Shown: positions 18,633 through 27,675, counted from the first letter of the stretch. The stretch: 64,000 nucleotides of DNA from Flavobacterium sp. H122 (GCF_004959765.1 NZ_SJZD01000003.1:124001-188000), one strand, 5' to 3'. Numbers and translations: made by a program. Notes: generated by a model from the letters alone, not told the origin.

Positions 18633-19094
18633 TTATTTTTTTGCTTTTAAAATTTTTAATGTTTTTCTTTCCCCATTATTGTACATTAACAATAAGCTAT
18701 AATATCCGTCAGGAAAATTTCTAAAAGAAACTATGGTGTTTTCATTTCTTTTCAGATTTGGATTTTGTAAAAGCAATTGACCGTTTAATGCATATAGTTC
18801 AATACTAGATATGTATTTTTCATTTGTATTTGACCAGTTCACATAGAGTTCCTCTAATACTGGATTTGGGTAATATTTTATGTCGGAATATTCAATATCT
18901 TCAATTAAGTCTTTTGGAGTTAGTGTTTCCGGCGTTTTATAAATAGTATCGTTTGAGATTCTTGCCGGGGCATTAATAATAATTTCCCTGCGGATTTGAT
19001 TGCCGGCAGAATCATACATAAATTTTATTCGTTTAGGTGTTTGTCCTATGGAATTAAGGCCAATGAGGAAGAATAGAAAAAATAGTTTTTTCAT
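18633..19094 (-). CDS. Small secreted protein: one YD-like motif plus T9SS type A sorting domain
   Basis: 153 residues. Signal peptide (LNSIGQ), then KRIKFMYDSAGNQIRREI, which looks like a single RHS/YD repeat, a short linker, and a C-terminal T9SS type A domain (YYPNPVLEELYVNW; GYYSLLLMYNNGERKTLKIL). First gene of the operon, 9 bases upstream of the RHS gene, with a -7 box 22 bases upstream of its ATG. Because the RHS partner has a signal peptide but no visible sorting domain, this protein might carry the sorting signal in trans. That is an inference. Confidence 0.8.
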   Translation of the reverse strand: MKKLFFLFFLIGLNSIGQTPKRIKFMYDSAGNQIRREIIINAPARISNDTIYKTPETLTPKDLIEDIEYSDIKYYPNPVLEELYVNWSNTNEKYISSIELYALNGQLLLQNPNLKRNENTIVSFRNFPDGYYSLLLMYNNGERKTLKILKAKK

Positions 19095-19115
19095 TTATTT
19101 AAATTTTTTAAGGTG

Positions 19116-19123
19116 CAAAAGTA
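19116..19123 (-). promoter_or_regulatory. -7 box (TACTTTTG) for the RHS operon
   Basis: Minus-strand TACTTTTG with a TTG about 21 bases further upstream (19145-19147), matching the Bacteroidota -33/-7 layout. Confidence 0.6.
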
Positions 19124-19325
19124 GATTAAAAAGCATCCATAAATCAATCCCCATTTTTAGTGATTTTTACCATTTTTAATCGTAAATAGTTAAGGATTTG
19201 ATTCTGAGTTTTATGTAAAAATAAATCACCGACATAATCGATTAAGTGAATGTTTTTATCGATGAAATTCATTTTTGATTTTGTGCAAAGAGGTTGGTTT
19301 ACTTCTAGAGATTTTAAAAAGCAGT

Positions 19326-19442
19326 TTGTAGCAAAATGTATATTTAAAATATTTTGCTGCTACTTATGTAGCAAAAAATAAAATTTTATTAAAATTGCAA
19401 CAAGTTGAGTAGCAAATAATTTTTTTGAAATAAATTGCTACA
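19326..19442. promoter_or_regulatory. GTAGCAAA-repeat control region, copy 1
   Basis: This lies in the 355-base gap between the RHS operon and the divergent XRE gene. TGTAGCAAA or its complement occurs at about 19327, 19353, 19368, 19408 and 19435. GCTAC-TTAT-GTAGC (about 19359-19372) is a perfect palindrome. The stretch 19365-19427 is nearly the same as 58632-58693. It is a likely operator for the adjacent HTH protein. The remainder of the gap (19124-19325) shows no gene. Confidence 0.65.
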
Positions 19443-19449
19443 AAAAGAT

Positions 19450-19956
19450 ATGGCGAGTTCAAGCGATTTTAGAAATGCATTAGGTATAAGCCAAGAAGAA
19501 GCGGCAATGTTACTTGGAGTGAGTAGGAGCCAGTTTTCGTTATTTGAGTTGGGGAAACGGAGTTTGCCTACAAAAGCAATGGTGGCTTATGTAGAAATGT
19601 GGTCCTATGTACAAGAAAAAGCAAAGTTGGATGTTGATAAGAATACACATACGGCTCTGGATAAAGAAAAGATCAAAATTGCTTTAGAAGCGCAACTAGC
19701 CGAAATGCAATACAAACAGAAGTTTCTTCAAAAAAAGATTGTAGCTACAGAAGTAAAATACAAGAAAGCACAAGCAGCATTACACTTGGTTGACTATTTA
19801 AGGAATAAGTCAAATCCCAATCAAGAAGATTTCATCCGTCTACTTGAAATGAATGCCCGTAAAAAAATGGAAAAACACGGAGTAGTAGCGCAGACAAAAT
19901 TGCAAATAGAACTTAAAAGCGTTGTGTCCTATCATAAGCAACTACTAGATTTTTAG
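19450..19956 (+). CDS. XRE-type helix-turn-helix regulator with coiled-coil tail
   Basis: 168 residues from ATG 19450. A TTG at 19435 is in frame but lies inside the GTAGCAAA control repeat, so the ATG is preferred. HTH_3 domain at about residues 5-55 (ISQEEAAMLLGVSRSQFSLFELGKRSLPTK), then a Lys/Gln-rich coiled coil (about 75-130). Transcribed away from the RHS operon, directly downstream of the repeat operator, so it probably regulates itself and the RHS operon. Closed by a strong terminator. Confidence 0.82.
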   Translation: MASSSDFRNALGISQEEAAMLLGVSRSQFSLFELGKRSLPTKAMVAYVEMWSYVQEKAKLDVDKNTHTALDKEKIKIALEAQLAEMQYKQKFLQKKIVATEVKYKKAQAALHLVDYLRNKSNPNQEDFIRLLEMNARKKMEKHGVVAQTKLQIELKSVVSYHKQLLDF

Positions 19957-19970
19957 AAAAATATGTAACT

Positions 19971-20006
19971 AAAAAGAGATTATTAATATTTTAATAATCT
20001 CTTTTT
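19971..20006. terminator. Bidirectional terminator
   Basis: AAAAAGAGATTATTAA and its perfect complement are separated by four bases, between the convergent regulator and TonB-receptor genes. Confidence 0.9.
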
Positions 20007-20016
20007 AAGCTAAGTA

Positions 20017-22173
20017 TTAAAACTTTAAACTAACCCCCGCTAAGAAGCTGGCGCCTGCCTGCGGATAATAATAATTGGTTCCATAATAATCATATCCGTT
20101 GGAAACATATTTTCTGTTGAATATGTTGCTGCAAACCACACTGAAACTAACTTCTTTCAATGCTTTGTTTACCGGTATATCCCAACTGAAGTTAAAATCA
20201 TTAATAAAATAATCCGGTAAATAAGCCTTTTTATCATTTAGATTGTTCAGGTATTGCTTGCCTACAAACTTTGAAAGTAAACTGATATACACGTTTTTAA
20301 TTGGCATATAGGTAAAGATATTTCCTGCAATGAATTGAGGAGAATAAGCAATTTTTGTATTTCCTAAAGCAACCGGAGTTCCGGAAGCGTCATTGTAAAA
20401 ATCTTTATTCATGTTCTCGCTGATACTTATATTAGGAGCCAGTATAAAATGTTTTGAAAGCATAATTCTTGCATCGGCTTCAAATCCCAAGCGGTAACTT
20501 TTTCCGCTGTTCTTGCGGATAGGAGCTCCTACATCATCCAGTTCTCCGGTAAGTACCAACTGGTCTTTGTACAGCATATAATAACCGTTGATATTCAGTT
20601 TTATTTTCTCCGAGTTTAAACGCCAGCCCAGTTCGAAATCATCCAGCTTTTCCGGACGCGGATTTCCGTTTTCATAATCCGTTCTGTTTGGCTCACGGTG
20701 TGCTTTTGCATAAGAGAAATAGATGTTGGTATTATCGTTGAATGTATATGTTAAACCTGCTTTTGGATTTAAAAAATTGAAAGTATCATTCACTTTATCA
20801 GCTTGAACGCCATTGGCTTCATAACTTACATTTCTAAGCTGTAAATCTCCGTATAGGCTTAGTTTGTTAAAAATTGTATATGTCGCTTTTAAGAAAGCAT
20901 TGGCGTCAGTTTTGATTCCGTAATCGTTATAATATTTATCGCCTAATTCACCAGTCGACGCATTTCTCGCCCAGATTACTTTTCCAAAATGACTTCCTTC
21001 ATATTTGTTTAACGCTCCTCCAAGAATCACTTCGGTTTTCTCATCTTTATAATTCAATGAAAAAGTCGTTCCGTAAAAATCATTGTCAAGCCATTTTTGA
21101 CGGATTAAATCGGTTGTGGTTTGTCCCGCAGGCGGGGTCATTCCATAATCTTCAAAGGATGCATCTTCTTTGTAGTTTTCATAATACCCTTTTCCTTTGG
21201 TATAATGCAAAGCCAGATTCATGTTTAAAACATCAGAGAATTTTTCATTCCAGTGCAATTGTGCATGATCCTGTTGGTAATTGTCGGTTTCATTGTCATA
21301 AAAACGTTCTTTGCCGTTTTCATCAATAAAATATCCCGACCAGTTAAAAGTAGGGTCAGTGTTTACGGTAGCGCCATCAATACCATTCCAGGCTTGATAC
21401 GTTTTTTCTTTTCCGCCAAAAACCAATGCTTTAATTCTGGTGGTTTTACCAATGTAGGAACCTTGTAAAAAGTAAGAGCTTAATCTGGAAGAAGCTCTGT
21501 CAACGTATCCATCCGATTTAATTTTAGATAAACGGCCTGCTAATTCAAAACCGTTGTTCAATAATCCTGAACTGAATTTTACAGTGTGTTTGAAGGTATT
21601 GAAACTTCCTATAGAATTGGAAATTTCTCCCGAAGCTTTATCTGCAGTTTTATCTGTTAATAAATTTAAACTGGCACCAAAAGCACCTGCGCCATTGGTT
21701 GAGGTGCCAACACCTCTTTGTAATTGTATGCTCTCCGTTGAAGAAGCAAAATCGGGCATGTTTACCCAATAAGTACCATGACTTTCAGAATCATTGTAGG
21801 GAATTCCGTTGATGGTTACGTTTACACGGGTAGCATCGCTGCCACGCACGCGTATTCCTGTATATCCGACTCCGTTGCCTGCATCGGTAGTCGTGACTAC
21901 AGAAGGAAGATAATTCATTAAGACCGGTATGTCCTGGCCTAAATTTCTTTTTTCGAAATCTTTTTTAGTGAAATTGGTAAAAGTAACCGGAGTTTTATCG
22001 TTGGCTCTGGTAGCTTGAACAGTAACTTCAGAAAGTTGGTTTGTTTTTGTAGTGTCTTTTACTTTTTCTTGAGCATAAGAAAAAAGAAAAAAGAAAATAG
22101 ATAATAGACTTAAAAATGTCTTTTGAGTTTGTGCTTTGGGAGCACATTTTTTTGTTTTGAATAAAGTTCTCAT
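20017..22173 (-). CDS. TonB-dependent receptor controlled by a TPP riboswitch (thiamine-related uptake)
   Basis: 718 residues. Signal peptide (FLFSYAQ), TonB-box region (QLSEVTVQATR), plug domain (about 60-170: TGIRVRGSDATRVNVTINGIPYNDSESHGTYW) and a 22-strand-type barrel ending in aromatic residues (ASFLAGVSLKF). Outer-membrane receptors of this kind import large or scarce ligands with energy from TonB-ExbBD. The TPP riboswitch in its leader points to thiamine or a thiamine precursor as ligand, as in the thiamine-regulated OMR1 group of Bacteroidota. No inner-membrane thiamine transporter lies next to it. Confidence 0.92.
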   Translation of the reverse strand: MRTLFKTKKCAPKAQTQKTFLSLLSIFFFLFSYAQEKVKDTTKTNQLSEVTVQATRANDKTPVTFTNFTKKDFEKRNLGQDIPVLMNYLPSVVTTTDAGNGVGYTGIRVRGSDATRVNVTINGIPYNDSESHGTYWVNMPDFASSTESIQLQRGVGTSTNGAGAFGASLNLLTDKTADKASGEISNSIGSFNTFKHTVKFSSGLLNNGFELAGRLSKIKSDGYVDRASSRLSSYFLQGSYIGKTTRIKALVFGGKEKTYQAWNGIDGATVNTDPTFNWSGYFIDENGKERFYDNETDNYQQDHAQLHWNEKFSDVLNMNLALHYTKGKGYYENYKEDASFEDYGMTPPAGQTTTDLIRQKWLDNDFYGTTFSLNYKDEKTEVILGGALNKYEGSHFGKVIWARNASTGELGDKYYNDYGIKTDANAFLKATYTIFNKLSLYGDLQLRNVSYEANGVQADKVNDTFNFLNPKAGLTYTFNDNTNIYFSYAKAHREPNRTDYENGNPRPEKLDDFELGWRLNSEKIKLNINGYYMLYKDQLVLTGELDDVGAPIRKNSGKSYRLGFEADARIMLSKHFILAPNISISENMNKDFYNDASGTPVALGNTKIAYSPQFIAGNIFTYMPIKNVYISLLSKFVGKQYLNNLNDKKAYLPDYFINDFNFSWDIPVNKALKEVSFSVVCSNIFNRKYVSNGYDYYGTNYYYPQAGASFLAGVSLKF

Positions 22174-22255
22174 CCGTAAACATTTACGAATAAAAGGGGT
22201 AATTATTCTGTTTGTTAATAATTGATTTTCTCGTAACGCAATAGTTACTGCATTA

Positions 22256-22335
22256 CAAAATCCCTTGGCAGCATTACCCGCCCAGGTTCATTGGGTATAA
22301 TCTCAGCCCGTTGTTTAGAGCACCCCTTTGAGACG
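22256..22335 (-). promoter_or_regulatory. TPP (THI-box) riboswitch
   Basis: Read on the minus strand the conserved TPP aptamer elements appear in order: GGGGTGC, GGGCTGAGA, TACCC, GAACCTG, CGGGTAATGC and AAGGGA. It lies 83 bases upstream of the receptor start. When TPP binds, expression of the receptor should fall. The expression platform before the ATG is not clearly resolved by eye. Confidence 0.93.
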
Positions 22336-22338
22336 GCA

Positions 22339-22346
22339 CAAAGGTA
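22339..22346 (-). promoter_or_regulatory. -7 box (TACCTTTG) for the riboswitch-receptor transcript
   Basis: Minus-strand TACCTTTG just before the aptamer, with TTGC about 20 bases upstream (22367-22370) as the -33 element. Confidence 0.65.
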
Positions 22347-22361
22347 GTTAAAAGTTAATTC

Positions 22362-22442
22362 TTAAGCAATAGGCTGTAAGCTATAAGCTAATAATGATCT
22401 GGTTTTAAGTTTTTAGCATAATGCTTATTGCCTATTGCTTAA
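22362..22442 (-). repeat. Long hairpin downstream of lpxH
   Basis: TTAAGCAATAGGC (from 22362) and its perfect complement GCCTATTGCTTAA (to 22442), with imperfect extension inward (TAAGC / GCTTA). It begins 8 bases past the lpxH stop, so it may end that transcript; it could also be a dispersed palindrome. One arm overlaps the -33 region of the receptor promoter. Confidence 0.55.
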
Positions 22443-22449
22443 AGCTGTA

Positions 22450-23202
22450 TTAAAATTTTTTCAATTCAAAAGTAGTCCCGTCAAAAACGCCATAGGTGAA
22501 GTAACCTATCCAATCGCCTAAATTGATGTATTTGGAATTTTCATTCAATTGAATTTCCATCGGCAAATGACGGTGTCCAAACACAAAATAGTCGTAGTGC
22601 CTCGATTCCAGTTTTAATTTGGCATATTGTACCAGCCATTCATTTTCTTCCCCCAGGAATTTTACATCTTCGTCGCCGGAAATCAGTTTGTTTTTTACCG
22701 AAAGATATTGTGCCAGTTTAACCCCGATATCAGGGTGTAACCAACGGAATAACCATTTTGAAAACGGATTGGTAAACACTTTTTTCATGCGTTTGTAGCC
22801 TTTGTCTCCGGGGCCTAAACCATCACCATGACCTATTAGGAAAGTTTTATTGTTGAAAGTAAATTCTTTTGTGGTATGATAAACCGGAATATTCAGTTCT
22901 GTTTGAAAATAATCATCCATCCATAAATCGTGATTGCCGACAAAAAAATAAACAGGGATGCCACTGTCACGGATTTCGGCTAATTTACCCAAAACACGTA
23001 CAAATCCTTTTGGTACAACTGTTTTATATTCAAACCAAAAGTCGAATAAGTCACCTAACAAAAAAATAGCCTCAGCATCTTGTTTTACTTCATCAAGCCA
23101 CGCTACAAATTTTTGTTCACGGGGAAAACTGGCTTCGGGTGTGGGTGCTCCTAAATGCTGGTCACTGGCGAAGTATATTTTTAGTGGAGAGGAAGACATC
23201 AT
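22450..23202 (-). CDS. lpxH: UDP-2,3-diacylglucosamine diphosphatase
   Basis: Calcineurin-like phosphoesterase that splits UDP-2,3-diacylglucosamine to lipid X and UMP in lipid A synthesis. 250 residues. The metal-ligand motifs are all present: SDQHLG, GDLFDFW, GNHDLW, GHGDGLG and GHRH. The start is one of two adjacent ATGs (23202 or 23199). No other lipid A gene is adjacent. Confidence 0.92.
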   Translation of the reverse strand: MMSSSPLKIYFASDQHLGAPTPEASFPREQKFVAWLDEVKQDAEAIFLLGDLFDFWFEYKTVVPKGFVRVLGKLAEIRDSGIPVYFFVGNHDLWMDDYFQTELNIPVYHTTKEFTFNNKTFLIGHGDGLGPGDKGYKRMKKVFTNPFSKWLFRWLHPDIGVKLAQYLSVKNKLISGDEDVKFLGEENEWLVQYAKLKLESRHYDYFVFGHRHLPMEIQLNENSKYINLGDWIGYFTYGVFDGTTFELKKF

Positions 23203-23265
23203 AATCTCTATTTGAGTTCAAAGATAATAACAATTTTGTTTTTTACTGTTTGTCTGAAATAATTC

Positions 23266-23273
23266 TATATTTG
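23266..23273 (+). promoter_or_regulatory. -7 box (TATATTTG) for the T9SS type A gene
   Basis: TATATTTG ends 13 bases before the first ATG at 23287. Confidence 0.55.
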
Positions 23274-23286
23274 TAAAAAAAGTCTT

Positions 23287-24930
23287 ATGATGAAAAAGTT
23301 ATTTTTCTGTTTTGTTTTGTTTTTGAGTGGTTGTGCTTTTTCTCAGATGCTTACCGCTAAGGCTTTAACGAATCCAATCATTCCTTATGATGAAAGTTCT
23401 ACGCCTGTAATTTGTCCGGATAACGGTGAAAGACTTCCTTATATTTTCTTATGTGGCTCAACAGATACGCAACTGTTGCAAACGAATATATCAGATGCTG
23501 TAAGTGTTCAGTGGTTTTTATATAACGAAGGTTCATGCGGGGCTTATCCGCTTAACAGCTGTCCAATAACAACCGATTCTTGTTGGACTAATTTAGTTGG
23601 AACGGGTTCAAATTATACAGTAGCACAAGCCGGTAAATACAGAGTGGTATTCACTTTCGCTGGAGGATCTTATTCAACTTTTTATTTTAACGTTTACCAA
23701 AGTTTACTTAATCCTCAAGTTATTGCTAAAAACATTATTTGTGGTAATCCTGGTGCAATTACTGTGGATAATGTTCCTAATAGTGGTTACCAATTCCAAT
23801 TGTTAAATGGGCCAACAGTTGTTTTTCCATGGCAATCAAGTAATATATTTGATTCTATAAATACTGCCGGTAACTATACAGTTCAAGCGCGTCCAACAGC
23901 ATTTAGTGGTGGTTGTGTATTTAGTGTGTCTAATATAGAGATACAAATTCAAGATATAACTGTGACAGCTCAGGTAACTCAACCATTGTGTTATGGTGAA
24001 TTTGGTGAAGTTAGCTTAGGTGTTACCGGAGTTTCTGGTCAATATTATTTTATTTTGCATCAAGGTGCTACAATAGCATCTCCTATAGTTGGATCGGCAG
24101 GACCTACAGATTTGACTAATTATGTATTCAGTAATTTAAATCCTGGTGAAACGTATACATGGGAAACGAGAACCGATGACGGATGTATTCGTTCAGGTAC
24201 TTTTGCTGTGAATAATCCAACACAGCTGATTGTTAATTCTTTAATAACTCTTCCTGTTAATACTAATAATAGTGGTGTAATAACTGTAAATGCATCAGGC
24301 GGAATGCCGCCATATCAATATTCCATGGACAATATTCTTTTTAGCAGTCAAAATGTTTTTACAGGATTACCGCCGGGAAGTTACAATATTTATACTAGAG
24401 ACAGTAATGGCTGTTTAAATACTACTAATCAAGTTTTAAATCCTATTACCCCTGTAATTGATAATCCAACACAAACGTTTCCACAAGGAGCAACATTGGC
24501 TGATATTCAGGTTACAGGGCAAAATATAAAATGGTATGCAACACAATCCGGATATAAAAGAGCTTCTTCAGAGTTGCCTTTATCTACTGTTTTGGTAGAT
24601 GGGACAACCTATTATGTATCACAAACTGTTAATGGTGTCGAGAGTGAAAAAACTGGGATTACAGTTAATGTTGGTGCGTTATCTAATGATGGTTTTACAT
24701 TTCAAAATCTAAAAGTATATCCTGTTCCAGTAAAAGAGATTTTGACTGTAAATAATACTGCAGTAATAAAAAAAGCGGTAATATTTAATTATCTAGGTTC
24801 CGAAGTGCTGTCACAATCTGTTGATAAAACTAATTTTGAGATTAATTTAAGCACATTGGATAAAGGCGTTTATTTTGTGAAATTAGAATCACAAGACACG
24901 CAAAAAACTATCAAGTTTATAAAAGAGTAA
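23287..24930 (+). CDS. Secreted protein with T9SS type A sorting domain
   Basis: 547 residues. Signal peptide (SGCAFSQ), Ig/SprB-like beta repeats in the middle (around residues 225-320 TQPLCYGEFGEVSLGVTG and 325-385 PPYQYSMDNILFSSQNVFTGLPPGSYNIYTRDSNGC), and a C-terminal type A sorting domain (LKVYPVPVKEILTVNN ... GVYFVKLESQDTQKTIKFIKE). It should be exported by T9SS and attached to the cell surface. Ligand or role unknown. It stands alone, with its own promoter and terminator. Confidence 0.88.
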   Translation: MMKKLFFCFVLFLSGCAFSQMLTAKALTNPIIPYDESSTPVICPDNGERLPYIFLCGSTDTQLLQTNISDAVSVQWFLYNEGSCGAYPLNSCPITTDSCWTNLVGTGSNYTVAQAGKYRVVFTFAGGSYSTFYFNVYQSLLNPQVIAKNIICGNPGAITVDNVPNSGYQFQLLNGPTVVFPWQSSNIFDSINTAGNYTVQARPTAFSGGCVFSVSNIEIQIQDITVTAQVTQPLCYGEFGEVSLGVTGVSGQYYFILHQGATIASPIVGSAGPTDLTNYVFSNLNPGETYTWETRTDDGCIRSGTFAVNNPTQLIVNSLITLPVNTNNSGVITVNASGGMPPYQYSMDNILFSSQNVFTGLPPGSYNIYTRDSNGCLNTTNQVLNPITPVIDNPTQTFPQGATLADIQVTGQNIKWYATQSGYKRASSELPLSTVLVDGTTYYVSQTVNGVESEKTGITVNVGALSNDGFTFQNLKVYPVPVKEILTVNNTAVIKKAVIFNYLGSEVLSQSVDKTNFEINLSTLDKGVYFVKLESQDTQKTIKFIKE

Positions 24931-24932
24931 AC

Positions 24933-24963
24933 AAAAAGTCCCAGTATAGATTGGGACTTTTTT
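24933..24963. terminator. Terminator between convergent genes
   Basis: AAAAAGTCCCA / TGGGACTTTTT with an 8-base loop and a T run; its end touches the stop codon of the MFS gene. Confidence 0.85.
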
Positions 24964-26180
24964 TATGCATGATGTTTCTTTAAAGATGCATAGGCAATAA
25001 CAGTGCTTAATAACATACCGGTACCACCCAGGATAAACGGAGCCCCGGCAAATTTGAATGGTGCTTCATTGTGCGTGAAATAATAAAAAACAGTTGACAT
25101 TACAGGAGGTCCAATAATGGCAGACACACTTATTAAACTGGTCAGCGTGCCTTGTATCTCGCCTTGTTCATTTGCCGGTACCTGTGAAGCTATGACTGCC
25201 TGTAATGCCGGACCTGCAATACCACCTAAACAATACGGGATTAAAAAGGCAAACATCATCCAGCTTTGGGTGGCAAAACCAAATAAAAACATACCAAAAG
25301 TATATAAGGCCATACCGACATAAATGCTTTTAACGTTACCTAGTCTTGGATTTATCCAGCGGATTAAGCCGCCTTGTACCAAGGCTACCAATATACCCAC
25401 AACTCCCAATGAGATCCCTACCATGGTCTCGTCCCATTTAAATTGGTACATGGTAAAGTAGCTCCAGTTGCTTTGTACGGCATGTGATGCTGTATGCAGT
25501 AAGAAAACAGCTGAAACCAATCCTATTAAACGCGGGTATTTTTTTAAACTGATGAATGAACCTATGGGATTGGCGCGTTTGATGTTAAATTCTCTGCGGT
25601 TTTTTTTGATTAATGATTCGGGGAGAATAAAATAACCATATAAAAAGTTTAATAAGCATAATACTGCTGCTGCGTAAAAAGGTATTCTTGCGCCATATTG
25701 ACCTAGCAATCCTCCCAGTACAGGTCCGATAATAAATCCAAGACCGAATGCGGCACCAATCATTCCGAAATTTTTGGTCCTGTTTTCATCGGTGCTGATG
25801 TCTGCAATATAAGCCGAAGCTGTTGTGATACTCGCTCCGGTAATTCCGGCAATAATGCGGCCAATGAAAAGCCAGGTAATTGTAGGTGCAAATGCCAGTA
25901 ATAAATAATCCAAGCTGAATCCAAAAAGAGAAAGTAACAAAACAGGTCTTCTGCCGTATTTGTCACTCAAATTTCCAACCAATGGCGAAAAAAGAAATTG
26001 AGTTATAGCATAGGCGAATGTCAGCCACCCGCCATATTTTGCTGCCTCGCTGACATCTCCGTGAATAAGTTCCTGAATTAATTTGGGAACAACAGGAATA
26101 ATGATTCCTAAACCGATAACATCAATTAACAGAGTGATGAATATAAAACCGATGGCAGCTTGTTTCTGACTTTTTTTCAT
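24963..26180 (-). CDS. TetA-like MFS drug/H+ antiporter
   Basis: 405 residues from ATG 26180 ([12 protein letters not shown]). A possible start at 26228 adds a Cys/Phe-rich stretch not typical of the family. Twelve hydrophobic segments are apparent; motif A reads [14 protein letters not shown] after TM2, and motif C-like [16 protein letters not shown] is in TM5, as in the TCR/Tet group. It probably exports a drug or metabolite; real tetracycline resistance is unproven. The DUF983 gene lies 72 bases upstream on the same strand. Confidence 0.86.
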   Translation of the reverse strand: MKKSQKQAAIGFIFITLLIDVIGLGIIIPVVPKLIQELIHGDVSEAAKYGGWLTFAYAITQFLFSPLVGNLSDKYGRRPVLLLSLFGFSLDYLLLAFAPTITWLFIGRIIAGITGASITTASAYIADISTDENRTKNFGMIGAAFGLGFIIGPVLGGLLGQYGARIPFYAAAVLCLLNFLYGYFILPESLIKKNRREFNIKRANPIGSFISLKKYPRLIGLVSAVFLLHTASHAVQSNWSYFTMYQFKWDETMVGISLGVVGILVALVQGGLIRWINPRLGNVKSIYVGMALYTFGMFLFGFATQSWMMFAFLIPYCLGGIAGPALQAVIASQVPANEQGEIQGTLTSLISVSAIIGPPVMSTVFYYFTHNEAPFKFAGAPFILGGTGMLLSTVIAYASLKKHHA

Positions 26181-26252
26181 AAACACAAATAAACAAAAAA
26201 TCCTGTCCTGTTTTTTAATGCAGAACAAGATTTTACTTTGTTTTATACTATT

Positions 26253-26612
26253 TTAAAGCTGTCTCTTTGGTCCGTCAAGCATATAAATCCAAATCATACG
26301 TGACAACCTGAAGTTAAAAGTGCTCCATAGAACCGCCATTGCTGCGATTAACCCTACAATAGTCAGGAAGCTATCTATGAATTGATAGGCAATCAGAAAT
26401 AGGACTACCATTTCGGCTACTAAAAGTGCGTAGCTCACAAACATAGATCCGAAGAAATAGCCCGGTTCTTTTTCAAACTTGTGGTTACAGTGCGAACAAT
26501 TCGTATGCATCTTGGGTAATTCGAAAAGAAAGATGTTTCCCTTTTTGGCAAATACCTGTCCCTGATGACATTTTGGACATTTTTCGTTTACGATATTTAA
26601 GAAAGTTGACAT
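26253..26612 (-). CDS. DUF983 small membrane protein with two Cys pairs
   Basis: 119 residues. N-terminal zinc-ribbon-like pairs CPKCHQG (residues 13-16) and CSHCNHKFEKEPGYFFG (39-42), followed by two membrane segments (about 55-77 and 82-100). This is the DUF983 layout. No reaction is known. It may be co-transcribed with the MFS gene, and it is divergent from the AraC regulator. Confidence 0.88.
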   Translation of the reverse strand: MSTFLNIVNEKCPKCHQGQVFAKKGNIFLFELPKMHTNCSHCNHKFEKEPGYFFGSMFVSYALLVAEMVVLFLIAYQFIDSFLTIVGLIAAMAVLWSTFNFRLSRMIWIYMLDGPKRQL

Positions 26613-26712
26613 GACTTATTTTTTATGTAAAGTTAAAGTGATTATGGATTGTGACTATTGTCAATTCACGCTATTATTTGTACTTTTAGGACATAACCAA
26701 AGAAGTGGAATC

Positions 26713-27588
26713 ATGAAAAAATTCGCCGTACTGAATATCGGGCAATTTGGAACCGGCAACAGGATTGAAGGGTTTCATGTCAATACAATTGAAAATCATC
26801 TTATTACAGCACACCGTAATATTCATAAACCACACAAACACAATTTTTATCTGACTGTACTTTTTACCCACGGAAACGGAGTGCATGAAATAGATTTTGT
26901 GAAATATGAGGTGAAACCAGGGAGTCTTTTCTTTTTAAATCCGGGGCAGATGCACCACTGGGAGCTTTCGGATGATACTCGCGGATTTATTGTCTTTCAT
27001 TCCCAATCTTTTTATGATTTGCATTTTGTTAAGGAAAAAATTAACCATTACCCTTTTTTTCATAGTATCCAAAATTTACCCGTATTGTATTTGGAGAAAG
27101 AGAGTATAGGGTATTTTAGTAGATTGTTCCAAGAGATTTTAAGCGAAAATACTTCTGTTCAGATATTTAAAATTCCTAAAATCATTGCCCTTGCCGAATT
27201 GATTTATATTGAGGCTACCCGTTTGTACATGGGCGATGAGGAATTAGAGATGGTGAAGCTAAATACTTATTCGGAGAAGTTTCAGCAGTTTGAACGCTTG
27301 GTGGAAGCAAATTATAAAACTGAGAAAGCTGCGTCACAGTATGCCGATTGGCTGCATATTTCACCGAAGCATCTGAACCGTATCACACAAAACATGGTCA
27401 ACAAAACCACCACAGATATTATTTTGGAAAGAGTTTTCCTTGAGGCAAAACGCGAATTGATTAGTCAGAAATTCACTTTCAGTGAAATTGCTTCCGATTT
27501 AGGCTATGCGGATTATGCTTATTTTTCAAGACTGTTTAAGAAAAAGTGCGGTGAAACGCCTTCGGAGTTTTTATATCGTTACCGTTAG
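26713..27588 (+). CDS. AraC-family transcriptional regulator
   Basis: 291 residues from ATG 26713 (MKKFAVLNIGQFG). An in-frame start at 26611 would overlap the DUF983 gene and add an unrelated tail. N-terminal cupin sensor (about 30-110, HRNIHKPHKHNFYLTVLFTHG, HHWELSDDTRGFIVFH) and C-terminal double HTH (about 190-290, ending DLGYADYAYFSRLFKKKCGETPSEF). It probably responds to a small ligand. Divergence from DUF983/MFS makes those genes plausible targets. Confidence 0.9.
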   Translation: MKKFAVLNIGQFGTGNRIEGFHVNTIENHLITAHRNIHKPHKHNFYLTVLFTHGNGVHEIDFVKYEVKPGSLFFLNPGQMHHWELSDDTRGFIVFHSQSFYDLHFVKEKINHYPFFHSIQNLPVLYLEKESIGYFSRLFQEILSENTSVQIFKIPKIIALAELIYIEATRLYMGDEELEMVKLNTYSEKFQQFERLVEANYKTEKAASQYADWLHISPKHLNRITQNMVNKTTTDIILERVFLEAKRELISQKFTFSEIASDLGYADYAYFSRLFKKKCGETPSEFLYRYR

Positions 27589-27595
27589 AAATAGC

Positions 27596-27642
27596 AAATC
27601 CCAAACGTCACTTCGGGAGCCTCAGTGACCGGTTTGGGATTT
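27596..27642. terminator. Long terminator hairpin
   Basis: AAATCCCAAAC-GTCAC pairs with GTGAC-(C)-GGTTTGGGATTT, a stem of about 16 bp, between the AraC gene and odhB, convergent. Confidence 0.8.
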
Positions 27643-27675
27643 ATGATTTTTATGTTAGGCGAAACCATTTTGAAA

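Noticed and set aside
26611..26712. N-terminal extension of the AraC regulator
   Set aside because: It would overlap the start of the divergent DUF983 gene and adds unrelated hydrophobic residues; the ATG at 26713 matches the family.
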